The position numbers and the translations under genes are program-made. A model generated the notes under the pieces. That model had not been told where the DNA came from. It did not search any database and saw only the letters and a list, made by a program, of their open reading frames with translations. From Fasciola hepatica (Eukaryota; Platyhelminthes; Trematoda; Plagiorchiida; Fasciolidae), in the NCBI GenBank assembly GCA_948099385.1, contig CANUEZ040000167.1:5431001-5495000 (forward strand): 64,000 nucleotides of DNA. The letters run 5' to 3'. Shown in pieces: positions 42,361-53,649 of this stretch. Each line of letters opens with the position of its first letter. The first letter of the stretch is position 1.

Positions 42361-42425
42361 TAGTGCAGTGGGCCACTGTGACAATGGGATGGACCTCTCC
42401 CACTGCACCTCTGCTAGGTGTCGAA
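42361..42425 (+). repeat. SINE tail fragment
   Basis: TAGTGCAGTGGGCCACTGTG followed by CCCACTGCAC matches the 3' part of the SINE copy at 57353-57541 (GTGCAGTGGGCC, CCACTGCACTC). Head and body are missing. Confidence 0.5.
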
Positions 42426-42477
42426 AAATAGTATTAAAAACAGTTTATATAGTAACATTGTATCCCCTTTATCTAAT

Positions 42478-42830
42478 TCATGAGAACGAAGAAGATAGCT
42501 ATTGTGAGATTCAGGCATTTCGTTTACTCTTTTCGATCGCGTATTTATGACTCGGTGCATGGGATACACAGTGGAAATAAGGGAAACTTGTTGTCACATA
42601 AGTACGACTGGGTCACCGGAGTACAAAACTGCTAGCGCTTAGTGAAATTATGTTGATGAAGACAGAAAAACCCCCAGTTTGTGCACAGAAACAATCATTG
42701 CAAACGGTCTACCTTCCTTGGTATTAACCACACAGTCTTATACGAATTTCTGACATGTTTCACGTACGCGATCGACAAAAGTAAACAGAACGTTTTCATT
42801 TCACAATACGTCTTTCCGTTCTTATTGACT
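42478..42830. repeat. Inverted pair of ~75-bp segments
   Basis: 42478-42552 on the plus strand and 42830-42759 on the minus strand share GAACG-A-GA, TATTGTGA-AT, TTTACT-TT-TCGATCGCGTA. Translated, both contain SYCEIQAFRLLFSIAYL/TYCEMKTFCLLLSIAYV. The pair faces inward with a 206-base spacer. Could be the arms of a DNA element or two copies of an unknown coding repeat. Confidence 0.5.
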
Positions 42831-43214
42831 AGTTCAGACTGTACCAACAGCAACACCTCACCTGGTGTTCGGACTTTGGGTGAAGCGTTGTCTCCCATAA
42901 AGAAGACACATTTTGCTTTTGATATGAATGCTTATCTGGTGTGTGTGCTTTTAGCATTCGTGTATGATCCACCGTAAGTTAATTTGTATTTTTATTTGTA
43001 TGAAGGACCTGCGCAACCAATATACCTACATTTCAATCAAAACAAATAAAATACAATGACAAGCAAGCCACCACAAATGTCGAAAAGCTGGATAAATACA
43101 AATAGGAAATAAGTTTTGATTGTTGTGTGATTCAATGTGCGAGAGAGTAAAATAAAGCCAAACTAATTACGAAGTTTGTAGGGAGATCCGAATTGATTCT
43201 ATCGTTGGTCAGTA
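42831..43214. other. No feature seen
   Basis: A frame on the plus strand ends here at a GTAAGT (42972) next to a TTTTAG; a 19-base micro-exon is possible on paper but unsupported. Nothing else. Confidence 0.3.
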
Positions 43215-43470
43215 CCCAGTCGATCAGTGGACAGAGAGGAAAAAAAGTTTTTTGTAGTAGGCGTGCCCGATGGAACCTGGATACGGCGTCAGAACCACCT
43301 TCGCGCTCGACATAAAGTAACAGCTTCCGAAACAGAGGATAGGACAATCCCTCTGGAAATACTATTGGATACTTTCGGAATGTCAAACCTACCAGTGCCG
43401 ACTGGAGAAATGGACAAGGAGCTACTTTCCAGACGGTGGTCGGATCGCCCAAAAATAGAAACATAACGAC
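43215..43470 (+). pseudogene. Third gypsy element: pol C-terminal tail
   Basis: The plus-strand frame carries VPDGTWIRRQNHLRARH, the 'W-RHxNxLR' post-integrase motif of gypsy pol, followed by EDRTIPLEILLDTFGM and a basic end RRWSDRP. The remainder of pol should lie to the left but was not found, so this is a 5'-truncated or decayed copy. Confidence 0.6.
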
Positions 43471-43559
43471 TACAGTTAAACCCACGGTCCCAAAGGTACA
43501 CTTGACAACATCAAAGGGGAAGTGTTCAGGCGACACATTCGAACCCACGGAATTCAGCC

Positions 43560-44100
43560 GTGACATTACTTTTCCATAAAGCTGTTTAGTTCTTGAATAA
43601 TTCGCATTTCAGTTTTTGTACCATATTTAAAATTTTTCCCCACCAGTTGGATATTTTCATGCTAGCCTCCAATTGTTGTTTTCATGCTGCCCACGTGACT
43701 TCGTTGATTGGTTCATGCGTGATTTCTACATGGTCGTGCATACAGACTATATAAACGGTAGAGTTGACTCTTCAGTTTGACTTGGTTTGGTCGGCACCAA
43801 TAAGCGCGTGGTATCCCGTTGTGTCTGGCTTCTCGTTCTAACTAGCGGGTGGGCTAGCATCATTGAAGTTTGCGCCTTGTGTTCGAGTTGAGGGTCATTT
43901 TCGTTGTGCGATTACGGGTCTAGGAGGTTTGACCCAAGTGATCATTTGTGTTCTTAATCGTGCGAGGCGTCCGTGGTTGTGCTGTGTGTCTCGTGTTCTG
44001 TGCTGAGTCTGCGTGGCCTCGTGTCCTGTGTTTTCCGTACAGCTCGTTCGTTTGGTGTCGTGTTGTAATTTGTGTTATGTGTCTTCTTAGCCGTGGGCTT
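43560..44100 (+). repeat. Probable LTR of third gypsy element
   Basis: Follows the pol tail by about 90 bases and has promoter-like sequence: TATATAAA at 43748-43755 with a TCAGTTTGACTT initiator-like stretch ~30 bases on, then a G/T-rich transcribed part. No second copy is in the window, so the ends are estimates. Confidence 0.4.
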
Positions 44101-44699
44101 TCATCGTGTGTGGCATCTTAACGCCAGTTAATTTGTTATCGAGTCTCAGTAAGTTGAGACCTTCTGTGTCAATTGTGTGTGTGTCTTGTACGATATAACA
44201 CCAATCCAGATAATTGGGATTTTTGTAGAGATTTATTCGAGTGGTAAGGTGCTGAAATGACGAAGGGGTGGAGGAATGAGAAAGACAAAAGGATAATGCC
44301 ATAGGTAACGGACGGGCGGAGTCCTGGAGTACCTTTATTGTGTCGCCAGCGTTCTGCACCTCAAATTCTATGGTCGCCTACGCACTTGTTGTCTTCTATG
44401 ACCGTCTGCGCGAGCGACTTCTGCCCGCAACCCCTATCGTTCCGGCCCGCTAATGGAAAAAAAACAGAAGACGATAGTACAACGCGCCCAAAGCTTGTCT
44501 ATTGTGTGAGAGAACGATGTGCTATTTAAAGCGAAAGTAGAAAATATCGAACACGCTCATCAAGTAGCGTTGTTGCCTTGATGGGCACGGCTGACTGAGT
44601 TTTTTTCCTGGTTTCGTCGGTCCGGTTTTTTCAATGTTCCGTCGGCTGGTTCGGACACGCGTGTGTGTAGGGGTGTTGATTAGTTGACTGGACTTGGTG
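44101..44699. other. No recognised gene
   Basis: Overlapping short frames. On the minus strand GGTGCAGAACGCTGGCGACA at 44361-44342 may be an LTR-adjacent primer site of a retroelement (TGGCGACAC), but no LTR partner is visible. Confidence 0.3.
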
Positions 44700-45420
44700 A
44701 CTTGGCTTCAGGGTGCTTTTCTCAACCCTTTAATAATCCTATCGGTCAGGGTTAGACTAGACTCAGCATGCCGATCAGAAGGGTGATGATAGTAGCAGCT
44801 GAAACAGGACTCGTAATAGTAAAGCCTCGGTTTAGTACTTTTAAGACCTGTTTCAGAAGGCCGGGAAAAACTCCGGAAAACAGTAAAGTCAGATAGGAAG
44901 ACGAATTTAAAAATTGCTGGTTGTAGTGTTCGAAATTCTCCAAGTTTCCGCATTTGAAAGGAAAAACGTCTCCGTTTTCCGACACTGCTTTGCATGTGAG
45001 ACGTCCATCGTAGATTATTTTCAAATTTAACTCTCGAGTACTCTAGATAAAAATTTGAAACTAACGTAGGCATAATCTGTTGCTGAAAATACATTCAAAA
45101 CACTTGGAAGGTCTCGTTTTTAAACCAGATCGGGTTGGAAAGTGTTTGAGATACGCTTCTGGAGGAATGGGAAATGGCGTGAACGGCATCGTCAGCTTGT
45201 TCAGACATCTCAGACAGGAAAGAGACTGGTAGGCGACTAATATACGTGGAAAATGGGAAGGGAGACAACACAGCACCCTGAAGTACTCCAGAGCAGCCAA
45301 GCCATTTCCATACCACTTAAAAACCTGACCATTGAGCACAGGAGTGTGGTGACCATCGGCGTTTTCCATCATTGGATTGTTCGATGCAATGCTAGTATCA
45401 GGCGGAAACACTGAATGCTG
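44700..45420 (-). pseudogene. LINE reverse transcriptase fragment
   Basis: Minus strand in two to three frames: GQVFKWYGNGLAA, GVLQGAVLSPF (RT motif C approach), STYISRLPVSFLSEM followed by QADD in place of FADD, SGLKTRPSKCFECIF (canonical LKLNPSK), then VKFENNLRWTSHMQSSVGK and IFPGLLKQ-type text near 44880. This is the RT palm-thumb part of a CR1/Jockey-group LINE; internal deletion and shifts are clear. Different family from the two CR1-like copies at the left. Confidence 0.65.
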
Positions 45421-45901
45421 GGTGAGGCATAACAGTCTGGATACTCAAGATCATTTGCTGGACGAGACACTCAACCTGAATAGGTTGTAATGTGTCGTAA
45501 GAGTTCTAAGTGAGCCGCAGTGGACAGAAAACTTTGACCGATTCGGTCCATTCGGCCAATAATCTAGCACTTCAATATTATGTTTTTGAATACTATCTCA
45601 TAGTATCAGCCAGTATCCAAATACAAGTCATTCTTACGTTTTACTCCATTTCTTTGCCGTTAATCAAGCAGAACGGTACGGTGGTCTATGGGGACAAAAA
45701 ACAGCGAAGATGAAAATAATTTTTTGCTACTACGTTTGCTATAGTGTTTTCCCTAGTTTAACGGTCAAATGCTGTGATTTGAGAGCTTCGCAAGTTTGGT
45801 AAACTATGGTGCAAGGCTCTTAAACTAAGAAAAATACTATAGTTCCTTCGATCTCATCTCAGTATAACATGCTTTTTCATCGTTTTCTTTTGAAATCACA
45901 G
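45421..45901. other. Likely intron, ending in a polypyrimidine tract
   Basis: No coding motif. The last ~35 bases (GCTTTTTCATCGTTTTCTTT, then GAAATCACAG) form a good splice acceptor for the exon that follows. Confidence 0.4.
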
Positions 45902-46157
45902 AATTCGTCCGGTTTTGATGATATCTCATTGACTGATGCTTCCCAATTGGCCATCGATTGTCCGGTGAAACCAACACGTGCAGATGCCCCAGTGGATTCG
46001 ACAGATCGGTTGTCTGGTCGATCCTTAATGTTGTACATGGAATCCGGTGAGACCTGCATGCTTCGATTGTACGCTGGTTCAGATCGTGGACAATGTTTAC
46101 GCGCTTTGCACAATATTTTGAACAAGAATAAACTGCTTCGGGGCTATCCGGACATTG
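45902..46157 (+). CDS. Host gene exon, PH-domain-like
   Basis: A 256-base open stretch bounded by a strong acceptor (AG at 45900-45901 behind a T-rich tract) and a donor GTTAGT at 46158. It starts in phase 0 and ends with one spare base. The translation has a polar start (GFDDISLTDASQLAIDC), then SLMLYMESGETCMLRLYAGS and RGQCLRALHNIL, which looks like the last strands and C-terminal helix of a pleckstrin-homology domain, then NKNKLLRGYPDI. No stop or retroelement similarity. I cannot name the gene. The spare base fits the two-base start of the exon at 54606. Confidence 0.55.
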
Positions 46158-46257
46158 GTTAGTTGAAATCTTCCCATGCATACATGCATGCGTGTGTGTG
46201 TATTCGCCATAGCATTTTTTATTTCTTCAACTGAGTAATTTGCAACAACCCTGCGCT

Positions 46258-46505
46258 TGATGTGGTCAAGTGGTATGATCCTCTATCACCTCTAAGGTAT
46301 GGGGTTCGAATGCCGTCAGTCACTTTGGTGGTGTCCCCTTACTCATACCTGACCCATTGGAATTCCATGTATGTCTTCGGTGTAAGTCTTCGGGTCAGGT
46401 TACCGATTATTTTGACTGAACAATGGCATGGATCTTTTTTGGGGTGGGTTGGGTTGTGGTTTGAATATCTTTTCCGCTGTACTCGACCGCAAGCATGAAA
46501 TCAAA
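46258..46505 (+). repeat. tRNA-headed SINE
   Basis: Best-preserved head of the family: A-box-like GTGGTCAAGTGG at 46262-46273 and B-box GGTTCGAATGCC at 46303-46314, spaced as in a tRNA gene. Body TTTGGTGGTGTCCCC; tail GCATGGATC, TTCCGCTGTACTCGACCGCA then AGCATGAAATCAAATAA. It lies in the intron after the PH-like exon. Confidence 0.65.
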
Positions 46506-46879
46506 TAAGTGCACAACCAAAAATCCAGTACATCTCTTCTGAACCTACAGAGTTAATGACAAAATGTGATTTGGAAATTGACTGATTTAGTTCCCAGTTA
46601 TTTGGGTTTAAATATTTGTCAGCTTGTAAAACAACTCATATGAAACCCTTCGATAATAGAGAATGGATCGGATGAACTTACTTAGAGTTCTTGTAAACTG
46701 GCCATAGTAAATTCTTGTGGATCGGTTTCTGTCGATAAGGGTACAATACATCGCATACAGTGTTATCTGATCCAGAATCGGAAGATGAAATCGTCCATAT
46801 GAGTTTCCAGTATCTGGTGTGCTCATCGTGGTGACAAAACATGGAAAATTTCTGTAAGAGGTTATGAAGAGAAATCTAC
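46506..46879. other. No recognised gene
   Basis: A 72-codon minus-strand frame without motifs; intron-like. Confidence 0.3.
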
Positions 46880-47205
46880 TTCTTTATTACAAGCTTCCGC
46901 ATGAGTGCAATGTTGATGAGCACACCGTTAGACGTCTCATACACCATCCATGGTTGGTTTGGAATCAGGGTCTAGCCATCTCCCCTAGACTGACTATTAG
47001 TCAGTCAACCCGGTGAAGAGCGCCGGGCATTCGCTTTCGTCCTCTCACTTGAGTGGGAAGGCAGTGAGTAAGACATCCTCAGCAGAGGCTGTGTTAGACC
47101 TATGGTCACTTGGGAACATTTCGAGAGGCGTTCAGGACGGGTAGCCATCCCGGATACTGAGATACCCACTCCCGACCATACTGAGGCATTTGAGGGCAGT
47201 GGCGA
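46880..47205 (-). repeat. Interspersed repeat, copy 2, with SINE-like tail
   Basis: Reverse-complement match of 29298-29610 over about 300 bases. On the minus strand its 3' end reads GCACTCATGCGGAAGCTTGT then AATAAA (about 46908-46880), the same tail as the SINE at 57353-57541 (GCACTCATACGCAAGCTTGT, AATAAA). So the repeat is probably another SINE type that shares its 3' end with the first. Copy 1 lacks this tail. Confidence 0.7.
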
Positions 47206-49070
47206 TTTGAATGTTTATGCTACTGCTTCATACAGCAAGGAATAGAGAGCTTTTCTCGGAATAATCTTGTCTAGATATTTCCGGTACGAGCACGGACACG
47301 GACAGTGAAGTAAAACAGTGGTAATCTTTTTTTGCATTTCCTGTGAAGTGAACGAGACTGTTCGACAGTGCACATATGACCATTTAACCACGGTGTGAAA
47401 GGGCTCGTTGAGAGATGGGATGGCTTTTGTCAGTCTACGGCATTCATGGTACCACCACAACAGCTGACTTTGTTTACAGGGAGAGGTATACGATTCCACA
47501 ATACGTTGTGCTTTTCTTCGGAAACTTCGAAATCTAACAGTCTCTCACAATCAACAACCAGCGTTTCAGAAACATTGCCCGTGTCTGGTCATATTACCTT
47601 GTGCGATTTCGTACTCTGCTTGCATCAGTGGTCTGGTCAGTTCGATTATGCATGCGTCTTATTATCCCCAATTGCATAATTTTGACAGTGACGACTTATA
47701 TTAGTTTCTAACTTTTCAAACTCCTTATCGATATTCGTCGGGAATTTTCAATGTGGTCTAAACTCGGCAGTCTACGCTTCCTTCCTCCTTCATTGTCTTC
47801 ATGCAGATCATGCCTGGACTGTGACTGTTCGTTACAAAATTCGTACCTCTCAAATCCCTCGGGCGTCGCTTCTGGCCTCAGGCTTCACAAACACCATTGG
47901 TCGACGATTCCTCTGTCTTACCATATCAGAATTTCTTATTGTACAGTGGAATCTACGTCAGCCAGAAGTGGTTTGCCCAGTTAGTATTTGTTTTGATTGA
48001 ATTCGGTCTGTGTCACCGTTTCTCACCTATCGCACTGCCGGTTAGATAAATGTTTCAAACTTGCTTGCACAATGCGGTGCGGAGGCTGCCCACATACTGT
48101 GGCGTTTGCTGCTAAATTCTCCCGGCCCATAGATAAAATGAACTGATCGAATCGCTCACCTTAAACAACACAGCAATCAAAATTTAGAGCGAAAGGAGAT
48201 TTTGGATTGTTTTAAAATGAGCCATCTTGTCTAGTTCGAGTCGTTCAAGTGACGGACCGTTGTAACTGCACTTTTATTGGTTCCTAACTAGCTGGATAGG
48301 ATGATTATTGTGCTCCCAATACGTATCAATAACTAATGACCCATTGGTATTGAATATTTTTCATACCAAACAACCCGTGAATATGAATTGGCTGTCGTAT
48401 GCGTGCCATTTATGCGTGCGAAAACTTCCAGACCCAGTGTATGACCATGATAGGTATCATTTCTTGTTACTCTTGTACAATTTGTTTATCTTACCATTGT
48501 AGCCGAAAACAAAAACCGACGAAGATGAAACTGCTTTCCAAGGGAACCTTTTACACTCCTGAAATCTTGTTATGAACAGTTCTAGTAAAGTGACATCCAC
48601 AATACTGTTTAGTACGTACGCTCTCTGGAACGTATAATTACTAATTTCAAGGCCATACCATTAGTAATTGCAGTGTTATACATTTGATAGTTTTTACGGT
48701 TCACATTTTATGGTCACAGTGTCGTTTACCTACTCGGTTGGCAACTTTGGCCTCAGTTTGCCGGCTCATCGATCGCCCACAACGATCATACGCAGTGTCC
48801 TTTGTCCTGTTTCGTTTTACTAATTCAACCCCTCCCCTCCAGGCTGTCGTATGTACTTTTAGTCAGGTTACTTCATTCCCGTTTATTTAGTTCAAATCGA
48901 GGTCAAGTTCACGCAGGTATTGATAACGCTTATGCGTTCGTGATTGATTATTGATCACGGAGACCGAAGGTGCAGAAACCGAACCTCAGCTTGTCCGGCA
49001 TGTTAAACGTATTGTTAAAATTAGGCAATGGAAAATCAAATTACATTTTTTGCACTCAAAAGTTCAACAC
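47206..49070. other. No firm gene; a few exon-like stretches
   Basis: Plus-strand stretches at 47480-47690 (behind TTTGTTTACAG) and 48715-48820 (behind TTATGGTCACAG) have acceptor-like starts, but neither has one convincing frame and donor. Likely intron with chance frames. Confidence 0.3.
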
Positions 49071-49138
49071 CGCGAGCCAAACTCGAACGGCGACCTTCCG
49101 CTTATCGGACAGATGCTTTACAAGCAGAGTTATCGCAG
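49071..49138 (-). repeat. tRNA-like SINE head
   Basis: On the minus strand: TGCGATAACTCTGCTTGTAA (A-box region), CATCTGTCCGATAAGCGGAA (anticodon-arm region) and GTCGCCGTTCGAGTTTGGCT (B-box GTTCGAGTT). Clear tRNA layout but mismatched acceptor and D arms, so a SINE head or tRNA pseudogene, not a working tRNA. Similar to 50519-50587. Confidence 0.6.
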
Positions 49139-50079
49139 TACGGCTAGTCGGGTGCGAATCACCTGTGAAATGGTAACTTTTCGTCATCAAAAAGTCAATT
49201 AAGGTCAACTGTTGCACGAACTTATGGTGCTACCCAATCAAAAATCATCTACCGCTCGAAAAGAATACAGATTCCACAGTTTAAAGAAAGACTTTGTACA
49301 CCAATTCACACCTAATTTTCCACTTCGAATGTGGGTATGGCGTCACCTACGTCGGTCGAACAGAAAGATAGCTACGTCATCGGATTCTGGGACATTCCCA
49401 ACTGGGTCCAACTCACAACTGGTCCTAAGATGCCAAACACCAAAGATCGACGAACCTATAAGACACCGTCATCATCAATAGCTCAACACCTACTGATGAC
49501 GCAACACCAAGTTGACTAAGAAAACGCGTTTCGGGTGATTTACAGAACAGAAAACACAAAACTGCTTAGACCAGCTCAAGCGATAGGAATTAAACGATGG
49601 GAACCACCGCTGTGCAAACAGAAAGAACTGCATAGGACAATATGCTTACCGTGGTGGGGCACATATAGTCGTAATCTTGTCATGTTTTCGCTCATATATA
49701 AACTGTGGCGTTAACTGTTGTCTGTAGTATGCACTGTATAGAGATGCAGCGAAAACGTTCTGGACGAAATCGTGTTATATTGTTGTTCTGACTTCTCTTT
49801 TCAAATTCATCACGGTAAATGGTTGCTTCAGTCATCGGATTTTCCTTTGCGTTACCCGAGATATGCATTACCGTAGTTACTACTACTACTTTTAATCATG
49901 GTGGAGGAAGATAGTTGTTTTTTCAGTCATTTTTGTGCTGTTGTGTTAACTGGATATAACTATTATTTATCTGTATTAACAACAGCACAGACGGTACATA
50001 GTGTGTCAGGATAGGATGAGCTTTGTTTTTCATCGAAAAAATCGGTGTGGTAAACAAAAATAATGGTACCAACGAAGGT
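49139..50079. other. No recognised gene
   Basis: Frames at 49212-49519 on the plus strand have no motif. A short (ACT)n run sits near 49880-49890. Confidence 0.3.
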
Positions 50080-50767
50080 GTCGCTGGAAAAATTATAATT
50101 AGCCGACGTTTCGCTTACCTCGTTTAACGTTTCTCAGGGCAAGTTGGTCATTAACTGACTCAGAAGAGTCACTTGCATGTCAACAACTGTCAATTTGTGT
50201 TTTTTTATGGGAGCGATTGGTTTCCAGCCACATCGGTTCCCGTTGTCAGAGGTGTCAGTGACGGGTCACCTAGCGTTGTGACCTTCGGGAAACTTCTTAT
50301 CCCTCAGTCAGAATTCCGGGAACCTCTACCTCGAACTTTCGATTGACACATGCAGGATGAATGATGATTAGCAAAGGCTTTCCCCTGTAGGAGGGCTTTT
50401 ATTTATTCATGCAATGTATTATTGGACCTTGGAGCCTGACTCTTATTTAATGGAAAATCCGCTTGTATTTCCCCATCATTGGATACTCACTTGCGTTATT
50501 TACACCCGACTGGCCGTACCGCGATAGCTCAGTTGAGAGAATCTGCCTGGTAGACGGAGTGTCGCCGTTTCGATTCCGGCTTGCGACGTTGGGATTTTAT
50601 TTATCTTTTCTCTTATGTTCCACGATTTTGACGTTCAACTGCCCGCAAGTTCGTCCAATACATTCGGCTGGACATTCTTTACGGCAGTCACTTGATAGTA
50701 AATCTGCCTTGTGAAACGTTATCTGCGTTAACCAGAACGTCGGCGAATTATAATTTCCCACCGACTG
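50080..50767. mobile_element. Non-autonomous element with ~60-bp inverted ends
   Basis: Left end 50080-50142 and right end 50767-50703 match in inverted orientation: GTCG-TGGAAA-ATTATAATT, GCCGACGTT, GTTAACGTTTC-CA-GGCA are shared. The ~560-base inside has no long frame but contains a tRNA-like unit at 50519. Looks like a MITE or two inverted copies of one small element. The CCGACGTTTCGGTTA motif recurs in the hairpin at 51435-51594, so both may belong to one family. Confidence 0.6.
50519..50587 (+). repeat. tRNA-like SINE head
   Basis: CGCGATAGCTCAGTTGAGAG (A-box), TCTGCCTGGTAGACGGA (anticodon-arm region) and GTTTCGATTCCGG (B-box), with CGCGA able to pair with TTGCG at the ends. It keeps tRNA box spacing. 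The anticodon stem is mispaired and no full 7-bp acceptor forms, so it is taken as a SINE head or degraded tRNA. Confidence 0.6.
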
Positions 50768-51004
50768 TGCAGGTTTTTTGTTTAATTTAGGTTACACTCC
50801 ATCGTGCGGTATTCTCCGTGATTCAGGAGATAAACACTACAGTTTACGGGTCCTGTGTCGTTATCAATCGGGTTCATTATCATCCATGATGTCTGAACAT
50901 CGCAGCATGCCATGCTGGTACTATGCCCGTCTTTAGGTTGATGTATGCAACATTTGACAGATATACGACCAGATGTTTTTAACGAATATCTGAAATGGCT
51001 GTTC

Positions 51005-51195
51005 GTGATGGTAGACAGTAATCCACTGCCGTCCGATTCGTTACTACACCCTACGTACCGGGGCTTCATACGGTTCTCCACTTCAATCCTCAGATTTAGG
51101 TTGCTGATTATCTCGAATAGTACAATAGGCCTTCTAGGCTATGGGGTATAGACTGTTTCCATTGCACTCATGCACAGACATGCAATTAAACATCT
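51005..51195 (+). repeat. SINE copy, head truncated
   Basis: Body GGTAGACAGTAATCCACTGC, middle CCACTTCAATCCTCAGATTT, tail AGTACAATAGGCC, GGCTATGGGGTATAG, CATTGCACTCATGCACAGAC and ATGCAATTAAA. Matches the copies at 33536 and 57353. The tRNA head is absent. Confidence 0.65.
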
Positions 51196-51434
51196 CAGCA
51201 CGACGTAACCTGCAGGCCCAAATGTGCGCTCATAAGTGCTGAAATAGAATGCTCATTGCAATAGCACATGGTACCATCTACACAGTGCAAGCGTACAAAT
51301 GACTACAAGTTCCCCTATGGTCGCCCAGGCTTGTTGTACTGTTCTAAATCACTGAGCACATTCAGCGTGAAATCACCTGAAGGCTCTAGGTTCCAGAAGA
51401 CTCAAAATTTCAGATACTACGGGAGAAGTGGTTA

Positions 51435-51594
51435 TTGTTCGGTAACACAGCTTTGCCAGAGAAGATGGTAGTCAACCGACGTTTCGGTTATCAGTTTGCA
51501 ATCGATTGTGAACTGGTTTTGCGAAAGATTAACTGCGGTAACCGAAACGTCAGTTGACTACCATCTTTTCCGACAACGCTGTGTTGCCGAACAA
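51435..51594. mobile_element. Hairpin MITE
   Basis: Two 56-base arms (51435-51490 and 51594-51539) are reverse complements with about 7 mismatches and no gaps; the loop is 48 bases. Both arms read inward TTGTTCGG-AACACAGC, AAGATGGTAGTCAAC, then GACGTTTCGGTTA. No coding capacity. Structure is that of a foldback miniature element. Confidence 0.75.
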
Positions 51595-53649
51595 CGGGTC
51601 ATACGGCGCATCGTTTTTTTCGGTACACTCCTAACTGATCTCGACTCTGATACATTAACTACGAGAGAACAGTGTGATATCTTTTTGCACACTGAATAGG
51701 TTCTACTCCGTGTTATCGACGTTCCCCTAAATTCACCAGGTTGTTAGTGATCGGCTGGATCTCACCGGACTGACTAAATGACGAGTCGCTCCACTTGGGA
51801 ATGGATGTTTTTGTTTTTGATCTCAAAGATCGCTTGATTCACGTCTTGCTAATCGTTGAAGATCATTACAACTATTGTACGATGCATAAAATCAGCTGTC
51901 CAATGTAAAGGTACACGAAAAACGATCTCGGAGTAGGTAATCATTATCGAGTTGGACGAAAACCAGCGGTGATCAAACGCCCATCGTCGTGGAGAGCTCA
52001 GACCCTGAAGTTCTGAGCTTGATTCCTGCCACCAACACCGGTCATCTTTCTATTCTGCAGCTTTTGATTGGATGCGGCCCCCTTCCAAATATATTGTGCA
52101 TCGTGGATCTAGAAGTAATGCAGAAAAACCAACGAGGAAATCAGAGTGGTGATTGATCCACATGTTCGGAAAACTTAAAATCTACGAATGCTATCTCATC
52201 GTTTCGAAATCAATTTCAAAACGTGCGAGAGAACAGTAGCCATAACTGGCATAGCAGATGTGTTTCGAAGAGATCGTGCGACAAAGAACTTTCTCGAGTA
52301 ATGTTCGTCGATTGACAGAAAATGAACCACAGTTGCACAATTTGTCAAATGGTAACGAATATCGATAGAGCAAGCTTCCAACACCATCACTGATTTATCC
52401 CTCATTAGACAGTCGTCTTCACACAATAAAGAAAGTGATGACTCAACCATTTGGAGAAAACAGTCTGTAAAACAAACTGAAATGGAGCAGAATACGCCAG
52501 ATGGATGTCCACATAGTACACAAACAGACCGGAAAATTTCTAAAAACATTACACAATCTAAATGAGTCAATTACGTCTGAATAATCCCACAGAACACACG
52601 GAGAGGAACACGATCTAGTGAACAAGCTCGTTTTTTAATAACTCCTAGTCATGCCTACACCTCACATGTCGGTGAGGAAAAACACCAGTTTCTTTTGAGA
52701 AAGGTCGAAGGCATCCAGTATTCTCTTCATTACGCAAATTTTATTTCCAAAAGATTGATATGGTTTTTTTGTACTGCTTTTGAACAAACTTATTCTCTTT
52801 GTTCGAATAAATGGGTTTTATTATTTTTGAGTTTTCTAGAAGCGAGTTCTTACAAATCCTTTTAATTGATAGGTTGTATTATTACATCATGCAGAATCAG
52901 CTGGTCACGCCATCGTACACCTATAAGTGCACCACAGATTGGCGAGCAAGCTCGTTATCAGTATTAAATAATGATGCCACTTCATCACAAGATATTGCGA
53001 CAAGTTAAGGGTTTGGACTAACTGGACAATTAAGTGGAAGTGATAGAGGCCAATGGTGACAAAACTGTAGTCGCATCCTAGCCACAGATAAGGCTGTCGG
53101 GATCCGCCTCCACCATCCTCTTTGCGTTCTTAAACTCCCCTGGTCTGCCCTACAACAAACCACAGACCAGACGAAAACTAACATAACACATGTGAAACAA
53201 TCTATATCCGGTTTTGAGCTAGGTCTGAAGTACAGTTTTGTCACTGTTAATCTCTGTAACTTCTACCTATTCGTTTAATTGGTCCAATCATTTAGATTGC
53301 AGTATATTGTAATACAATCTCATGGTTATGGACCACTGAAAACGAGCTTGTTCGTCGATCTTTGTTCTCCAAAAAATGCTACAGTTCTCTTATCTGACTT
53401 GTTGTGGTGCAGCATCAAGAAATCTCTCATATGAGTTGATCACGAGAAGTGATGTGCGTTAGAGCTGTCCTGTATCGTCCTTCCATTTCAACTTTGTAAT
53501 TGAAACGGGTCTTTAGATAGCCCCATCCTCGTGCGAGGATTCCGGCATTCGTCTGCGCTCAGGCAGTAAACTGTCTGACTTGGAATACTCGGACGGTGTT
53601 GTTCCTCTGAATGAAGACCCGGGTAAGTTGTGCGTTTTTATAGGTAATC
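51595..53649. other. No recognised gene
   Basis: The longest frame is 124 codons on the minus strand (52196-52570), with no motif, rich in Cys and Leu. Nothing supports a real gene. Intron-like. Confidence 0.35.

Noticed and set aside
42953..42971. 19-base micro-exon between TTTTAG and GTAAGT
   Set aside because: Splice-like borders occur often by chance and no coding context supports it.
43132..43566. 144-residue minus-strand gene
   Set aside because: It is the shadow of the gypsy pol tail on the plus strand, which has the diagnostic motif.
47395..47984. Host exons at 47480-47690 and 47751-47984
   Set aside because: Acceptor-like starts exist, but frames compete, donors are poor and no domain is visible.
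50519..50587. Functional tRNA gene
   Set aside because: A- and B-box spacing fits, but the anticodon stem is mispaired and no full acceptor stem forms; a similar unit occurs at 49071-49138. SINE heads explain both better.
52196..52570. 124-residue minus-strand gene
   Set aside because: No motif, no splice or promoter support, unusual Cys/Leu bias; likely a chance frame.
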